Shown here: positions 1 through 8,733 of the stretch, one piece after another
Position numbering within the stretch: position 1 is the first letter of the stretch
How the letters are laid out: every line of letters starts with the position of its first letter
Assembly (NCBI GenBank): GCA_963798655.1
Contig: CAWCUH010000003.1
Span: forward strand, 1 to 64,000
Direction of reading: 5' to 3'
Length of the DNA stretch: 64,000 nt
Source: CAVSMC01 sp963798655
GTDB taxonomy: Bacteria > Pseudomonadota > Gammaproteobacteria > Burkholderiales > Casimicrobiaceae
The notes under the pieces: generated by a model
What the model saw: only the letters and a program-made list of their open reading frames with translations
Databases searched by the model: none
Told to the model about the DNA's origin: nothing
Position numbers and translations under genes: made by a program

Positions 1-301
1 CGCTCAAGCGCCGCGGCTCGCCGCTACTGACTTCAATCGCGGCAACTGCAAAAAATACTTGACAGACAATCTCAGGGCGTGAGCTAACCGGCTGCTCAAT
101 GCCTTTGTTGGCGGGAAAATAGTAGAGCGTGCGCGCAACCTCGATTTTGGCTTGTTCGAGGACATACTTGTCGAGAGCGTCCACGCTTCGCCTTTGCCCT
201 GAGCCCCAATGGAACCAAGTTGAAGGGCGTGCCGCCACGGACGCCCGCAAAACAGAATGCGCGCCCCGGCGCGTCCACTCGAACGCGTCGTTACGGCTCA
301 T
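1..301 (-). CDS. Partial hypothetical protein, cut by the left window edge
   Basis: An uninterrupted minus-strand frame starts with ATG at 301-299 and runs off the window, so about 100 N-terminal residues are visible. The ATG lies 13 nt after the stop of the HEPN gene and has an AGG-containing ribosome site (gtaggcaaatg) at good spacing, so the two genes are probably one transcript. The visible protein is basic at first, followed by a more ordinary stretch around DKYVLEQAKIEVARTLYYF. I do not recognise a family. As the second gene of a HEPN operon it could be a toxin partner or effector, but that is inference from position only. Confidence 0.5.
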   Translation of the reverse strand, partial: MSRNDAFEWTRRGAHSVLRASVAARPSTWFHWGSGQRRSVDALDKYVLEQAKIEVARTLYYFPANKGIEQPVSSRPEIVCQVFFAVAAIEVSSGEPRRLS

Positions 302-314
302 TTGCCTACTTGCA

Positions 315-905
315 TCAATCCGGGACAAGGGGTAACAGCTGAGTTACAAAGCGATCGACGCTATCGATCCAGACCGTGACAGTGGCGTGATTCAGACCTC
401 GAGCATGGTGATGGCCTTGGCCGGGCTCCTCGTTTCGATCAGCGCGGTGGACGATGTGGTGACGGCGCGTGGGGTAGAATTGCGCGATTGCGTTGAACTC
501 GCCGTTAACTTGCGCGACGTCGACACCAATCTTTGCAAGGAAACCGGCGAGTTCTGCGGTGTTGTTAACAGTGAATGTTGATAGATATTCGGCCACGGAC
601 TCATCAATGACCGCCTGAACGGTTTTCCCGCGATGGGCAGCCAGCTTACCCAAGAAGAACCTTTCGGCGCGACCAGTCGAACCGGTCAACGGTATGTCGT
701 TTAGCGCGGCTTCACCCGCAACAGGAAATTTCCATCGTGCGATGTTTCGAACCACTTCCTCCAGCGATGCATGAAGAAACACCACCGCTGCTCGAAGTAC
801 ATCGACGGTAGCCACGGGTTGGCGACCTTGGCCGGGCCGGGCGACCTGGCCATAAACCCGCGCAAGATTTCTCACTCGGCCGATGTTGACCTGGAACTCG
901 ACCAC
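315..905 (-). CDS. HEPN-domain protein (RiboL-PSP-HEPN-like)
   Basis: A predicted all-helical HEPN protein of 196 aa. The N-terminal part (VNIGRVRNLARVY, then a helix with LRAAVVFLHASLEEVVRNI) resembles the RiboL-PSP-HEPN/MAE_28990 group. Near residue 150 the sequence RRHHIVHRADRN carries the R-x4-6-H signature that forms the RNase active site in catalytic HEPN proteins. HEPN proteins are typically RNA-cleaving toxins or defence effectors. The start used is GTG at 905. The frame stays open upstream into the IS5 element ending at 941, so the real start may lie further upstream or the 5' end may have been altered by the insertion. The next gene starts 13 nt downstream. Domain assignment is fairly secure; activity is inferred. 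Confidence 0.6.
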   Translation of the reverse strand: MVEFQVNIGRVRNLARVYGQVARPGQGRQPVATVDVLRAAVVFLHASLEEVVRNIARWKFPVAGEAALNDIPLTGSTGRAERFFLGKLAAHRGKTVQAVIDESVAEYLSTFTVNNTAELAGFLAKIGVDVAQVNGEFNAIAQFYPTRRHHIVHRADRNEEPGQGHHHARGLNHATVTVWIDSVDRFVTQLLPLVPD

Positions 906-940
906 GAATTTCGTCGCGCATGGCGAAAAATGAGCCCTAA

Positions 941-2257
941 CAGGCTGTTGAAAATTTGGCTAAAAGTGAAGCAATTTGCACCGGCGAACGAAACGGACAA
1001 CAGGTTGACCGCTCGAACGTATCGAGGCATCGTCGAATCATCGAAAGGGCGACCGCCTTTCACGCTTTCGCTCATTGCGCCACTCCGGCCGGCACCACCA
1101 CGGTATTCGGGCGAGGCGCATCAAGTTGCTGGCGGTCATGGTGAGCTTGAACTGGTGATCGACCCGCTGCAGGCCGCGAAACACGGTTTGCCGAATCCGA
1201 CCGATGGTCTTGCCCCAACCGAAATGCTCCTCGATGCGTTTGCGCACGATCTGGCTCAAGCGATAGCCGGAATGACGCGTGGTACGACCGTCAATCGCGC
1301 TACCACCACGACGGGTATCATTCGCAGCGACGTGCGGCGTGACCTTGCGCTCACGGCAGGCGGCAACAAAGTCCATGGTGTCGTAGGCTTTATCCGCGCC
1401 CACGCTGCGGCGACCGGGGTCGGGCACGGCATCGAGCATGGCCAGCGCCGCGCGGCGCTCGCCGAAGCCATCCGCATGCGTAACGACGGCGCTAACCACC
1501 AAGCCGTTGCGGTTCTCCATCAGCACATGACCCTGGTAACAGAGGATCGACGCCGTGTTGTGGCTCTTACGAAAGGTGCGCGCGTCGGGATCGGTCGTAC
1601 TCGCGTGGGTGTCGTTGCTGCGGGGTTGGCCCTTCCAGTCGGCTTGGGCGTTGCGCCCACCTCCTCCAGGCCGCTGATCGTCACTGCCATCCTTCGGCCG
1701 AAAGCTCTTCTGGCTCGCCCAGGCCTGAATCAGCGTGCCATCGACCGAGAAGTGTTCCTTGGACAGCAGCCCGCGGCTATCGGCCACGCGCAGTACCTCC
1801 CCAAAGAAACCTTCGACCACCTGATGCGCCAGCAACCGGTCGCGATTCTTCGAGAACGTCGAGTGATCCCAAATCGGATCGTCGAGCGCCACGCCGACAA
1901 ACCAGCGATACAGCAGGTTGTAGCGCAGCTGTTCGCACAGTTGCCGCTCGCTGCGGATCGAATAGAACACTTGCAGCAGAAGAGAGCGGATCAGCTTCTC
2001 CGGCGCGATCGAGTCGCGGCCACTGTCGGCGTAGATCTCGTTGAACCGGCTGTTCATCGCTGCCAGCGTATCGTTCACCAGCACGCGAATCGACCGCAGC
2101 GGATGATCGGCCGGCACAAAATCGTCCAGCTTCGCCACGGTGAACAGGCTCTCCTGCATCGCATCAGGACCACGCATCGCTCGAATCTCCATCCCAACCT
2201 TGGTACCCGAACGATAGCTGCAATGGCTAGATTTACAAGCCGAATTTCAACAGCCTG
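941..2257 (-). mobile_element. IS5-family insertion sequence with 4-bp CTAA target duplication
   Basis: A complete 1317-bp IS. The imperfect terminal inverted repeats start CAGGCTGTTGAAA at 941 on the plus strand and at 2257 on the minus strand. The 4-bp direct repeat CTAA flanks both sides (937-940 and 2258-2261), the YTAR target expected of the IS5 group. It contains one transposase gene on the minus strand. It inserted just upstream of the HEPN gene and could have separated it from its original promoter. Confidence 0.9.
1038..2192 (-). CDS. IS5-family DDE transposase
   Basis: Full-length transposase of 384 aa. The N-terminal part is a DUF772-type region (LFTVAKLDDFVPADHPLR through SERQLCEQLRYNLLYRWFVG). 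The DDE catalytic domain includes FSVDGTLIQAWAS (first Asp), GADKAYDT (second Asp) and a C-terminal RKRIEEHFGWGK (the Glu of the YREK-like motif). It catalyses cut-and-paste transposition of the surrounding IS. The gene is intact and has no frameshift, so the copy may be active. It is the only gene in the element. Confidence 0.93.
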   Translation of the reverse strand: MEIRAMRGPDAMQESLFTVAKLDDFVPADHPLRSIRVLVNDTLAAMNSRFNEIYADSGRDSIAPEKLIRSLLLQVFYSIRSERQLCEQLRYNLLYRWFVGVALDDPIWDHSTFSKNRDRLLAHQVVEGFFGEVLRVADSRGLLSKEHFSVDGTLIQAWASQKSFRPKDGSDDQRPGGGGRNAQADWKGQPRSNDTHASTTDPDARTFRKSHNTASILCYQGHVLMENRNGLVVSAVVTHADGFGERRAALAMLDAVPDPGRRSVGADKAYDTMDFVAACRERKVTPHVAANDTRRGGSAIDGRTTRHSGYRLSQIVRKRIEEHFGWGKTIGRIRQTVFRGLQRVDHQFKLTMTASNLMRLARIPWWCRPEWRNERKRERRSPFR

Positions 2258-2261
2258 CTAA

Positions 2262-2683
2262 CGAAAAGTGGGGCGTCCCAAACATGACAGGAATAAAGCG
2301 TCGCTCATGCGACGGCCGTAGTTACCAGCGCGAAAGTCCCGCAAGAATCAACGCACTCGGGTCCAATAGTGGGCTAAAAGGGCACGGCGCGATCTATGTA
2401 ACGACGCCAAGCCTCTTGACGATCGATCCACAGGTTACCGCCGATCGGCCCTACGCGTCCAACTGCGTCCCGTTAGTGTCTGGCGCAAGCCGCGCTAGGT
2501 CCCACCGCAGAGTGCGTTCCGCGCCTTTGTACACGTTCTGCCCATACATCGAGTGGCCGCTGCAATTGCGCAACCGTCCGGTTCTAAGCGGTCAGCTATG
2601 TCTGCGAAGGTCCGCTTCCGGAGAGCGCGACAGGCTGCAACGGGTCGAAGGACTAAACCGCTCGCGCGGTAAGACTCGAGCTT
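2262..2683. other. Intergenic stretch without a convincing gene
   Basis: About 420 bases between the IS5 right end and the hairpin before the integrase. Short frames are open on both strands but none shows recognisable protein sequence or a good start site. The 3' part is probably the outer region of the IS91-type element. Confidence 0.4.
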
Positions 2684-2712
2684 CGTTCCCGGCGTCAGGG
2701 GAGCCGGGAACG
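2684..2712. repeat. Perfect hairpin (10-bp stem) before the IS91-unit integrase
   Basis: CGTTCCCGGC at 2684-2693 pairs with GCCGGGAACG at 2703-2712 across a 9-nt loop. A second small hairpin (GAGGC/GCCTC) follows at about 2738. Subterminal hairpins are typical of IS91-family ends, and one could also act as a terminator. No T run follows. I read it as part of the left end of the IS91-type unit, but the exact element boundary is not determined. Confidence 0.45.
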
Positions 2713-2772
2713 TGAATCTGCTTATGTTGTGGCACGAGGCAATCCGCCTCGCATCACGACAGGAGCAGAGCC

Positions 2773-3645
2773 ATGGACTCATCGCTCAGGGATCTCGCCG
2801 TTGCGTCAACGCATGATCGACGACATGCGGATGCGCAAGCTCGCGGAGAAGACGCAGAGCCATTACATCCGCGCGTGCGGCAGTTCGCCGCCTTTCTTGG
2901 GCGCTCGCCTGACACGGCCACGGTCGAGGATCTGCGGCGCTACCAGTTGCACCTGGTCGATCACGGCACCTCGCCGGTGTCGCTCAATGCCGCGATCACC
3001 GGGTTGAAGTTCTTCTTCGAGGTCACGCTCGATCAGGGCGAGTTGATGGCCAAGATGGAGCCGGTGCGAGTGCCCCGCACCTTGCCGGTGGTGTTGAGCC
3101 GGGATGAGGTCGCCCGACTGATCGCGGCGACGCGCAACCTGAAGCACCAGACGGCGCTGTCGGTGGCGTACGGCGCCGGACTGCGCGCCAGCGAGGTGGT
3201 CGCCTTGAAGGTCGGCGACATCGACAGTCAGCGCATGACCCTGCGCATCGAGCAGGGGAAGGGGCGCAAGGATCGCTACGCGATGCTGCCGCCGCTGCTG
3301 CTCGAGCGGCTGCGCACCTGGTGGCGGGTGGCCCGTGCCCAAGGGAAGATGCTCGACGGCGGGTGGTTGTTCCCCGGCATGAATCCGCTCGATCCGGTCA
3401 CCCCCCGCCAACTCAACCGTGCCATCCATGACGCGGCGCTGGCGGCCGGGATCGACAAGCGCGTGTCGATGCACACGCTGCGGCATAGCTTCGCCACGCA
3501 CCTGCTGGAACAGAAGGTCGACATCCGCGTGATCCAGGTGCTGCTCGGACACAAGAAGCTGGAGACGACGGCCCTGTACACGCAGGTGGCGACCGACCTG
3601 CTGCGCGAGGTGATCAGTCCGCTGGAGCACACCGTACCCGCGTAG
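2773..3645 (+). CDS. Tyrosine recombinase of an IS91-type unit, with a frame-shifted N-terminal patch
   Basis: A 290-aa XerC/D-like integrase. The C-terminal catalytic domain is intact: YGAGLRASEVVALKVGD (first Arg), HTLRHSFATHL (H-x-x-R box), LLGHKKLETTALYTQV (LGH and the nucleophile Tyr). The ATG at 2773 has a good ribosome site (AGGAGcagagcc). Residues about 9-34 are not the expected sequence. The family-like N-terminus (SPLRQRMIDDMRMRKLAEKT) lies in the next frame between about 2795 and 2875, so an apparent +1 and a compensating -1 indel have replaced this stretch. This damages the core-binding domain. It is followed after 9 nt by the IS91-type transposase, the usual arrangement in such elements. 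Confidence 0.75.
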   Translation: MDSSLRDLAVASTHDRRHADAQARGEDAEPLHPRVRQFAAFLGRSPDTATVEDLRRYQLHLVDHGTSPVSLNAAITGLKFFFEVTLDQGELMAKMEPVRVPRTLPVVLSRDEVARLIAATRNLKHQTALSVAYGAGLRASEVVALKVGDIDSQRMTLRIEQGKGRKDRYAMLPPLLLERLRTWWRVARAQGKMLDGGWLFPGMNPLDPVTPRQLNRAIHDAALAAGIDKRVSMHTLRHSFATHLLEQKVDIRVIQVLLGHKKLETTALYTQVATDLLREVISPLEHTVPA

Positions 3646-4060
3646 CCGCGCCCGATGGGGCGCGCCGCCCTGGAGGTCGCGGACATCTTCCGCGCCCACG
3701 GGCCGGCCTGGCGGCAAGCGCAGCACGGCCACCTGAGCCTCGGTCAGCTCAAGGTGATGTCCGCCATCGAACAGTGCCGCAGCGCGGCGCTGGGGGGACA
3801 TGTACTGCGTTGCGATGCCTGCGCGCAGGTGCAGATCGCCTACAACTCCTGCCGCAACCGGCATTGCCCGAAGTGCCAGGCCCGCGCCGCGCAGCGCTGG
3901 CTGGAAGCGCGACAGGCTGACCTGCTGCCGGTGGAGTACTACCATCTGGTGTTCACGCTGCCGGCGCCGATTGCCGCCATCGCGTACTCCAACAAGACGG
4001 TGCTCTACGACCTGCTGTTCGTAAGCGGCTGGGCAACACATCTTGCCATGATGCGTGGAA

Positions 4061-5599
4061 TCAGCTCGGAGGCGTCGCCGGCATCCAACCGTGCGGCAGT
4101 AATTCGCCAATGCGGCTCGCCGGTTGCGTGGGCAGCCGCTCGAGAACGTCTTTGAGGTACCGATAAGGATCGTGGCCGTTGAGCCGCGCTGATTGAATCA
4201 AGCTCATGACCGCGGCGGCACGCTTTCCCGCGCGCAGCGATCCCGCAAACAACCAGTTCGAGCGCCCCAGCGCGATCGGGCGGATGCGATTCTCGACCCA
4301 GTTGTTGTCGATAGGTAGCGTGCCGTCGTCAAGGAAGCGCGTCAGCGCCTTCCAACGCCCGAGGCTATAGTCGATGGCCTTGGCGATCGCCGTTCCGTCG
4401 GTCGCCTTCTGCCGTTGCAGCAGCAGCCATTCGCGCAACTTGTCGGCGATCGGCTGCGATTGCAGCTGCCGCATTCGCTGTCGCTGCTCGGCGCTCAGTT
4501 CCTGCGCTTCGCGCTCGACATCGTAGAGCTTTGCGAATAGCTTCAGCGCTTCCTCGGCCAAGGGACTCTTGTGGTTCACCCACAGATCGCTGAATTTCCT
4601 GCGCGCGTGCGCGAGGCAGCCCACCTCGGTCACGCCGTCGGCGAACAAGCCCTTGTACCCTGAGTAGTCGTCGCAAACGAGCTTGCCCGACCAGCGTTCG
4701 AGAAATTGCTTGGGGTGTGCCGCGGCACGACTGTCGGCGAAGTCGTAAACGACTGCGTGCACGCCGTCGAATTGCGTCGAGCTGTAGCTCCAGATATACG
4801 CGCGGTGCGTTTTGCCCTTGCCGGGCATCAGCATTGCCACCGGTGTCTCGTCGGCGTGCAGCACCGCTCGCTCGAGCAGCATAGCCTTCAGCGCATCGAC
4901 CAACGGCTGCAACCGCACGCCGCAAACACCGACCCACTGCGCAAGTGTCGAGCGCGGTATCGCAAGGCCCGCCCGCTCGAAAATGCCTTCCTGTCGATAC
5001 AGTGGTTGGTGATCGGCGTACTTCGCCACCAGCACCTGGGCGAGGAGGCCCGCGGTCGCAATGCCCTTGTCGATCACCTGCGCGGGCACCGGCGCCTGGA
5101 TCAGCGTCTGGCATTTCGCGCAGGCCCATTTGCCGCGAATGTGCCGCTCGACGTGGAACACGCCCGGGGTGTAGTCGAGCTTCTCGCTCACGTCCTCGCC
5201 GATGCGCTTCATCGCGCAGCCGCAACTGCACACGGTTTGTTCCGGCTCGTGGCGCACATCGACGCGCGGCAGGTGCGCTGGCAACGGGCTACGTTTGGGC
5301 TGCTCCTTAGGCGCTTGTGCGGGTTGCGCCGATCTTAGCGTCGCGAGCTCCGCCGCGATCGCCTCCAGATCGGCGTCGATCGTCTCGTCGAGGAGGCTCC
5401 CCTGTGCGCCGTGCAGTTGTTCGCTGCGCGCGGCAAACTTCCAGCGCTTGAGCAGCGCCATCTCATGAGTGAGTTGCTCAATCTTGAGCTGCTTGTGCCG
5501 CAGCTCCCGATCCTTGCCGGCGAGGGTTTCGATCAGCCCGGCAGCGAATTCGCGCAGTTGCTGCGCGTCCATTCGAGTGAGCTGATCGTGCATCTGCAT
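4061..5599 (-). CDS. tnpC: IS66 transposase TnpC
   Basis: DDE transposase of the IS66 family, 512 aa from the ATG at 5599. It has an N-terminal coiled-coil-like region (QLREFAAGLIETLAGKD), a zinc-finger-type Cys cluster (VCSCGCAMKRIGEDVSEKLDY and CAKCQ), and a catalytic core with ADETPVAML (first Asp), CDDYSGYKG (second Asp) and DNNWVENRIRPIALGR (Glu). The open frame continues to 5959, but the upstream part overlaps tnpB in another frame and is not family-like. It is the main transposition enzyme of the element. Confidence 0.92.
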   Translation of the reverse strand: MQMHDQLTRMDAQQLREFAAGLIETLAGKDRELRHKQLKIEQLTHEMALLKRWKFAARSEQLHGAQGSLLDETIDADLEAIAAELATLRSAQPAQAPKEQPKRSPLPAHLPRVDVRHEPEQTVCSCGCAMKRIGEDVSEKLDYTPGVFHVERHIRGKWACAKCQTLIQAPVPAQVIDKGIATAGLLAQVLVAKYADHQPLYRQEGIFERAGLAIPRSTLAQWVGVCGVRLQPLVDALKAMLLERAVLHADETPVAMLMPGKGKTHRAYIWSYSSTQFDGVHAVVYDFADSRAAAHPKQFLERWSGKLVCDDYSGYKGLFADGVTEVGCLAHARRKFSDLWVNHKSPLAEEALKLFAKLYDVEREAQELSAEQRQRMRQLQSQPIADKLREWLLLQRQKATDGTAIAKAIDYSLGRWKALTRFLDDGTLPIDNNWVENRIRPIALGRSNWLFAGSLRAGKRAAAVMSLIQSARLNGHDPYRYLKDVLERLPTQPASRIGELLPHGWMPATPPS

Positions 5600-5643
5600 G
5601 CGTTGAAATGGTGCCACATCGATTCGTGTGGCAACAACATTTT

Positions 5644-5976
5644 TCACGCCACGCGGATCGTTGCCTGTGCGCCGATGCGACACCATGGCAATCCGATCAC
5701 CAACGCCTGCAACTGCTCGGTGCTGATCGTCAGTCGCGGGCACGATTCCGAACTCGCCCAGATGAAGCGGCCCTGGTGCAGTCGGCGCGCGCACAGCCAG
5801 ATGCCGATACCGTCGTGCACCAGCAGCTTGATGCGATTCGCTCGCCGATTGGCGAAGAGGTACGCGTGATGCGCGCGCGCCTCGCCGAACACGCGAACCA
5901 CGCGCGCCAGTGCCGTTTCCGTTCCGGCGCGCATGTCTATCGGTTCCACCGCGAGCCACACCGCGTCGATGCGCAT
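5644..5976 (-). CDS. tnpB: IS66 accessory protein TnpB
   Basis: IS66 Orf2-like protein of about 110 aa, starting at the ATG at 5976 (MRIDAVWLAVEPIDMRAG, the usual family start). The body has the conserved ANRRANRIKLLVHDGIGIW and LHQGRFIW segments. Its start overlaps the tnpA stop (TGATG), indicating translational coupling. It is needed together with TnpA and TnpC for transposition of most IS66 elements; its biochemical role is unclear. Confidence 0.9.
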   Translation of the reverse strand: MRIDAVWLAVEPIDMRAGTETALARVVRVFGEARAHHAYLFANRRANRIKLLVHDGIGIWLCARRLHQGRFIWASSESCPRLTISTEQLQALVIGLPWCRIGAQATIRVA

Positions 5977-6371
5977 CACCGCAGCAGCTCGCGCAACCAG
6001 ACCGCGCAATCGGCCGCCGCGGTCAACGGCCAGCCGACCTTGATCAGCGTCGCGCCGCGTCGTAACTCGATCGTGATCGGCTGCGCCGTCGTGACCAGAG
6101 ATTGCTCCACCGCGATCGGAATGAACGTACCGGTCTCGACGTCCGGCCGAGTCGGCACCGCACTGTCGGTCTCGATCTGCTTCGTTGCTTGTGCCTGTTC
6201 CGCTGTCACCACCCAGCGGCGCAACAGGTTCGCGTTCAGCCTGTTGGCCAAGGCCACCGCGGCGATCGATACGCCCGGTTTGCGGCAGGCCGACACCACC
6301 TGCGCTTTGAACTGTGCGCTATGCGTGCGCCGACGCCGCCGAGCGAGGTTGCCGTCCTCCGAAGTGTCCAC
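5976..6371 (-). CDS. tnpA: IS66 helix-turn-helix protein TnpA
   Basis: Small DNA-binding protein of the IS66 system, 131 aa. A helix-turn-helix is visible in HSAQFKAQVVSACRKPGVSI and AAVALANRLNANLLRRW. The C-terminal half (ITIELRRGATLIKVGWPL, then LRELLR) is the usual strand-rich tail. It is the first gene of the tnpABC operon, reading away from the 6450 end of the IS. Confidence 0.88.
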   Translation of the reverse strand: MDTSEDGNLARRRRRTHSAQFKAQVVSACRKPGVSIAAVALANRLNANLLRRWVVTAEQAQATKQIETDSAVPTRPDVETGTFIPIAVEQSLVTTAQPITIELRRGATLIKVGWPLTAAADCAVWLRELLR

Positions 6372-7286
6372 GTGTCTACCAAGAATCTAGGTGGACACGA
6401 TATTCCTTACCGCAACTCGGCCAGGCAAGATGACTTCGCCGGCCGCTTACTGCTGTTCGCGCTCACCGCCGAAACGCTGCGCACCATCGCCGCCGACCCG
6501 AAGCATCTCGGTGCGCAGATCGGCGTGACGCTGGTCCTGCACAGCTGGGGCTCGGCGCTGACGCACCATCCGCATGTGCACGGCATCGTTACTGGCGGGG
6601 GCCTATCCGCTGACGGCGAACGTTGGGTCGCGTGTCGCCCGGGTTTCTTCCTGCCGGTGCGCGTGCTGTCGCGGTTGTTCCGCCGCCGCTTCCTCGAAGA
6701 GCTCCAGCAAGCACATCGTGCTGGCCAGCTCCAGTTCTTCGGTGAGCACGCGGGGCTTAGTGATCCGCACGCGTTCGCCCAATGGCTCGCGCCACTGCGT
6801 GAAGTCGAATGGGTCGTCTATGCCAAACGCCCGTTCACCGGGCCAGCGGCGGTACTCGCCTATCTGTCGCGCTACACCCATCGCGTGGCGATCTCCAACC
6901 AGCGATTGCTCGCGCTCGACGAGCGCGGTGTCACCTTCCGCTGGAAGGATTACCGCGCCACGGGCAAGACACGCTACAAGACGATGACACTCGCAGTCGA
7001 CGAGTTCATGCGCCGCTTCCTGTTGCACGTTCTGCCCGCTGGCTTTCACCGCATTCGTCACTACGGGCTGCTCGCCAATGCCGCACGCCGGGAGCATCTC
7101 GCTCAGGCGCGCGAACTGCTGCACGTTCCGATCGCGACCACAGCGCCGACACCCGATGTGGCACCGGTCGCCAGCCTGCCGCCGACTTTCCTCTGTCCAC
7201 ACTGCGGCGCCGCGATGAGCATCGTTGAAGTCTTCGCTCGCGGGGAAACGATCCGTGCCCCGCCGGCGTTGCGAGTCGCGGCATGA

Positions 7287-7727
7287 GCATCGACTTCGGT
7301 TGCATCGACAGCACGTCCGCTTTGCGGCGGTCGATGCCGATAACGGACGCTTTGCCTTACGCGGTCAGAACTTGCTTTCTCGGCCTCTGCGTCAACACCA
7401 AACTCCGCCTCGCAGCATTGCCACCCCGTATCGGTGCCGTGTCATGCGCCTACGCTGCGGCCAAGCGGTGCCATTGCCCCCACCTGCGACCCCTCGAATC
7501 CCCATAGCAGTTCAGCTATCCCCGACCACATCGGGGCATGCCCCGGTTTCCTCCCCCGAGGCTTGTACGACGCCTGCCCGCACGCGGCGTCGTGTACTCG
7601 CATCTCTACGACTGAGGGCAGGCATCGCACAACCCTTAACAGTGGCCGCCGCTCCCTTGCGTCGGCCGAAGGGCGGCACTCCGTCAGCGCCCGTCAAGTC
7701 GGGCGGTCGCCGACCGATCTGACTGGA
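7287..7727. other. IS91-unit 3' flank and junction sequence, no gene seen
   Basis: About 440 bases between the end of the IS91-type transposase and the next recombinase. It contains a small palindrome CCCCGAccacatCGGGG near 7517 of the kind found at IS91 origin ends. The part just before 7728 resembles the sequence before 11992, so it belongs to the duplicated recombinase flank. The frames open here show no protein-like sequence. Confidence 0.4.
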
Positions 7728-8366
7728 CTACACCTCTGTTTGTTCGGCGATTTCCAGTGCGTCGTCGACCTCAATCCCAAGGTATCTGACGGTGCTCTCA
7801 AGTTTACTGTGACCGAGTAAGAGTTGGACCGCCCGGAGATTCTTGGTCCGTCGGTAGATCAGCGTCGGCTTCGTGCGCCGCATTGAATGGGTGCCGTAGG
7901 CCGCCTGATCAAGTCCAATCAAACCCGCCCAGGTATGAACGATCCGAGAATATTGTCGAGTCGAAAGGTGAGGCGACGCCGACATGCGACTCGGAAAGAG
8001 AAACTGCTCCGGCTTCAGATGGGCGGCGGCGATCCAAGCATTGACTGCTTCCCGGGTTTGTTCGGTGATCTCGAACTGCACCGGCCGCTGGGTCTTCTTC
8101 TGCATCACAATCGCGCGTGGGGCGACATGATTCCCCTGGACCACATCGCGTACGTGAAGCCCCACCAAGTCGCACCCGCGCAACTTGCTATCGATGGCGA
8201 GATTGAACAACGCGAGTTCGCGGGCTCGATGATCCAGTTGCAGCCGAATCCGGATTGCCCAGATCTCCTTCAGTTTCAGCGGTGGCTTCTGGCCGATCAA
8301 CTTCCCTTTGTTCCACGGTATTACACGCCCGTCAGCCCTGAGGGCGATATTGGTAGCAGCATGCAT
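7728..8366 (-). CDS. Compact tyrosine recombinase/integrase
   Basis: A 212-aa integrase that lacks the long N-terminal domain. Catalytic motifs: LALFNLAIDSKLRGCDLVGL (first Arg), GTHSMRRTKPTLIYRR (H-x-x-R replaced by S-M-R-R, Arg kept), LLGHSKLESTVRYLGIEVDD (LGH and Tyr nucleophile). The ATG at 8366 has a very strong ribosome site (AAAGGAGccaatc). Such short integrases (with an N-terminal ADGRVIPWNKGKLIG) are common on mobile elements. A degraded copy of its last 28 codons lies at 11992-12078, so this gene may delimit a mobile cargo segment with the two exported proteins in between. Confidence 0.88.
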   Translation of the reverse strand: MHAATNIALRADGRVIPWNKGKLIGQKPPLKLKEIWAIRIRLQLDHRARELALFNLAIDSKLRGCDLVGLHVRDVVQGNHVAPRAIVMQKKTQRPVQFEITEQTREAVNAWIAAAHLKPEQFLFPSRMSASPHLSTRQYSRIVHTWAGLIGLDQAAYGTHSMRRTKPTLIYRRTKNLRAVQLLLGHSKLESTVRYLGIEVDDALEIAEQTEV

Positions 8367-8733
8367 GATTGGCTCCTTTGTAGGAGGGAAGGAGCCATAT
8401 GTTGATACTGAGTCAAGGGCACTTGTCACCCAAAGCGGTCGTTGGAACTATCCACTTCCTGGTCGGCGGCTGTGACTGGGGGAGGCGGTTCTTTCAGCGT
8501 TCCTTGTTACGAAAGCTTGGCTGCTGAAGCGATCGCGAATACGTCCGCGGACTACCGTACCCAGCAAGAGGTGTGTGCGGAGCGTCGCGCGGGCGCCCGA
8601 CGCCCGGCTTCGTTGGCCCGCGCTGACATCATCAACGCAACCACCGCCGGAGGTGCCAGTTTCCGCTGTTGACTACGTCCGGGTTTCGCGGCCCAATACG
8701 ATCGTCCTCTGAACGAAATTGCGTGCCGAAACC
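8367..8733. other. Divergent intergenic region, probable promoter region
   Basis: Separates the minus-strand integrase from the plus-strand exported protein and must hold both promoters. I cannot identify a convincing -35/-10 pair. A 76-codon plus frame at 8442-8672 has no recognisable content. Confidence 0.35.

Larger units (their letters stand above)
4021..6450 (-). mobile_element. IS66-family element no. 1, 8-bp duplication TGCTGTTC
   Basis: A complete 2430-bp IS with ends GTAAGCGGC at 4021 and its inverted copy ending at 6450. The target duplication TGCTGTTC is present at 4013-4020 and 6451-6458, as expected for IS66 (8 bp). It carries tnpA, tnpB and tnpC on the minus strand. It sits inside the IS91-type transposase gene. 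Confidence 0.93.
3655..7286 (+). pseudogene. IS91-family HUH transposase gene, split by IS66
   Basis: The 5' part (3655-4020) encodes the N-terminal zinc-binding region with Cys pairs (CDAC, NSCRNRHCPKC) and ends at VLYDLLF. The 3' part (6451-7286) resumes with the 8-bp duplicated target and reads LTAETLRTIAADP onward in the same frame, so excision of the IS66 would restore the gene exactly. The 3' part contains the HUH motif HPHVH and the paired tyrosines YLSRY of Y2 transposases, which mediate rolling-circle transposition. A C-terminal Cys pair (CPHC) is also present. It is inactivated by the insertion. Confidence 0.9.

Noticed and set aside
771..2261. 496-codon plus-strand frame
   Set aside because: Exactly antisense to the IS5 transposase; no family-like sequence.
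2863..4110. 415-codon minus-strand frame
   Set aside because: Antisense to the integrase and IS91 transposase; composition typical of a shadow in high-GC DNA.
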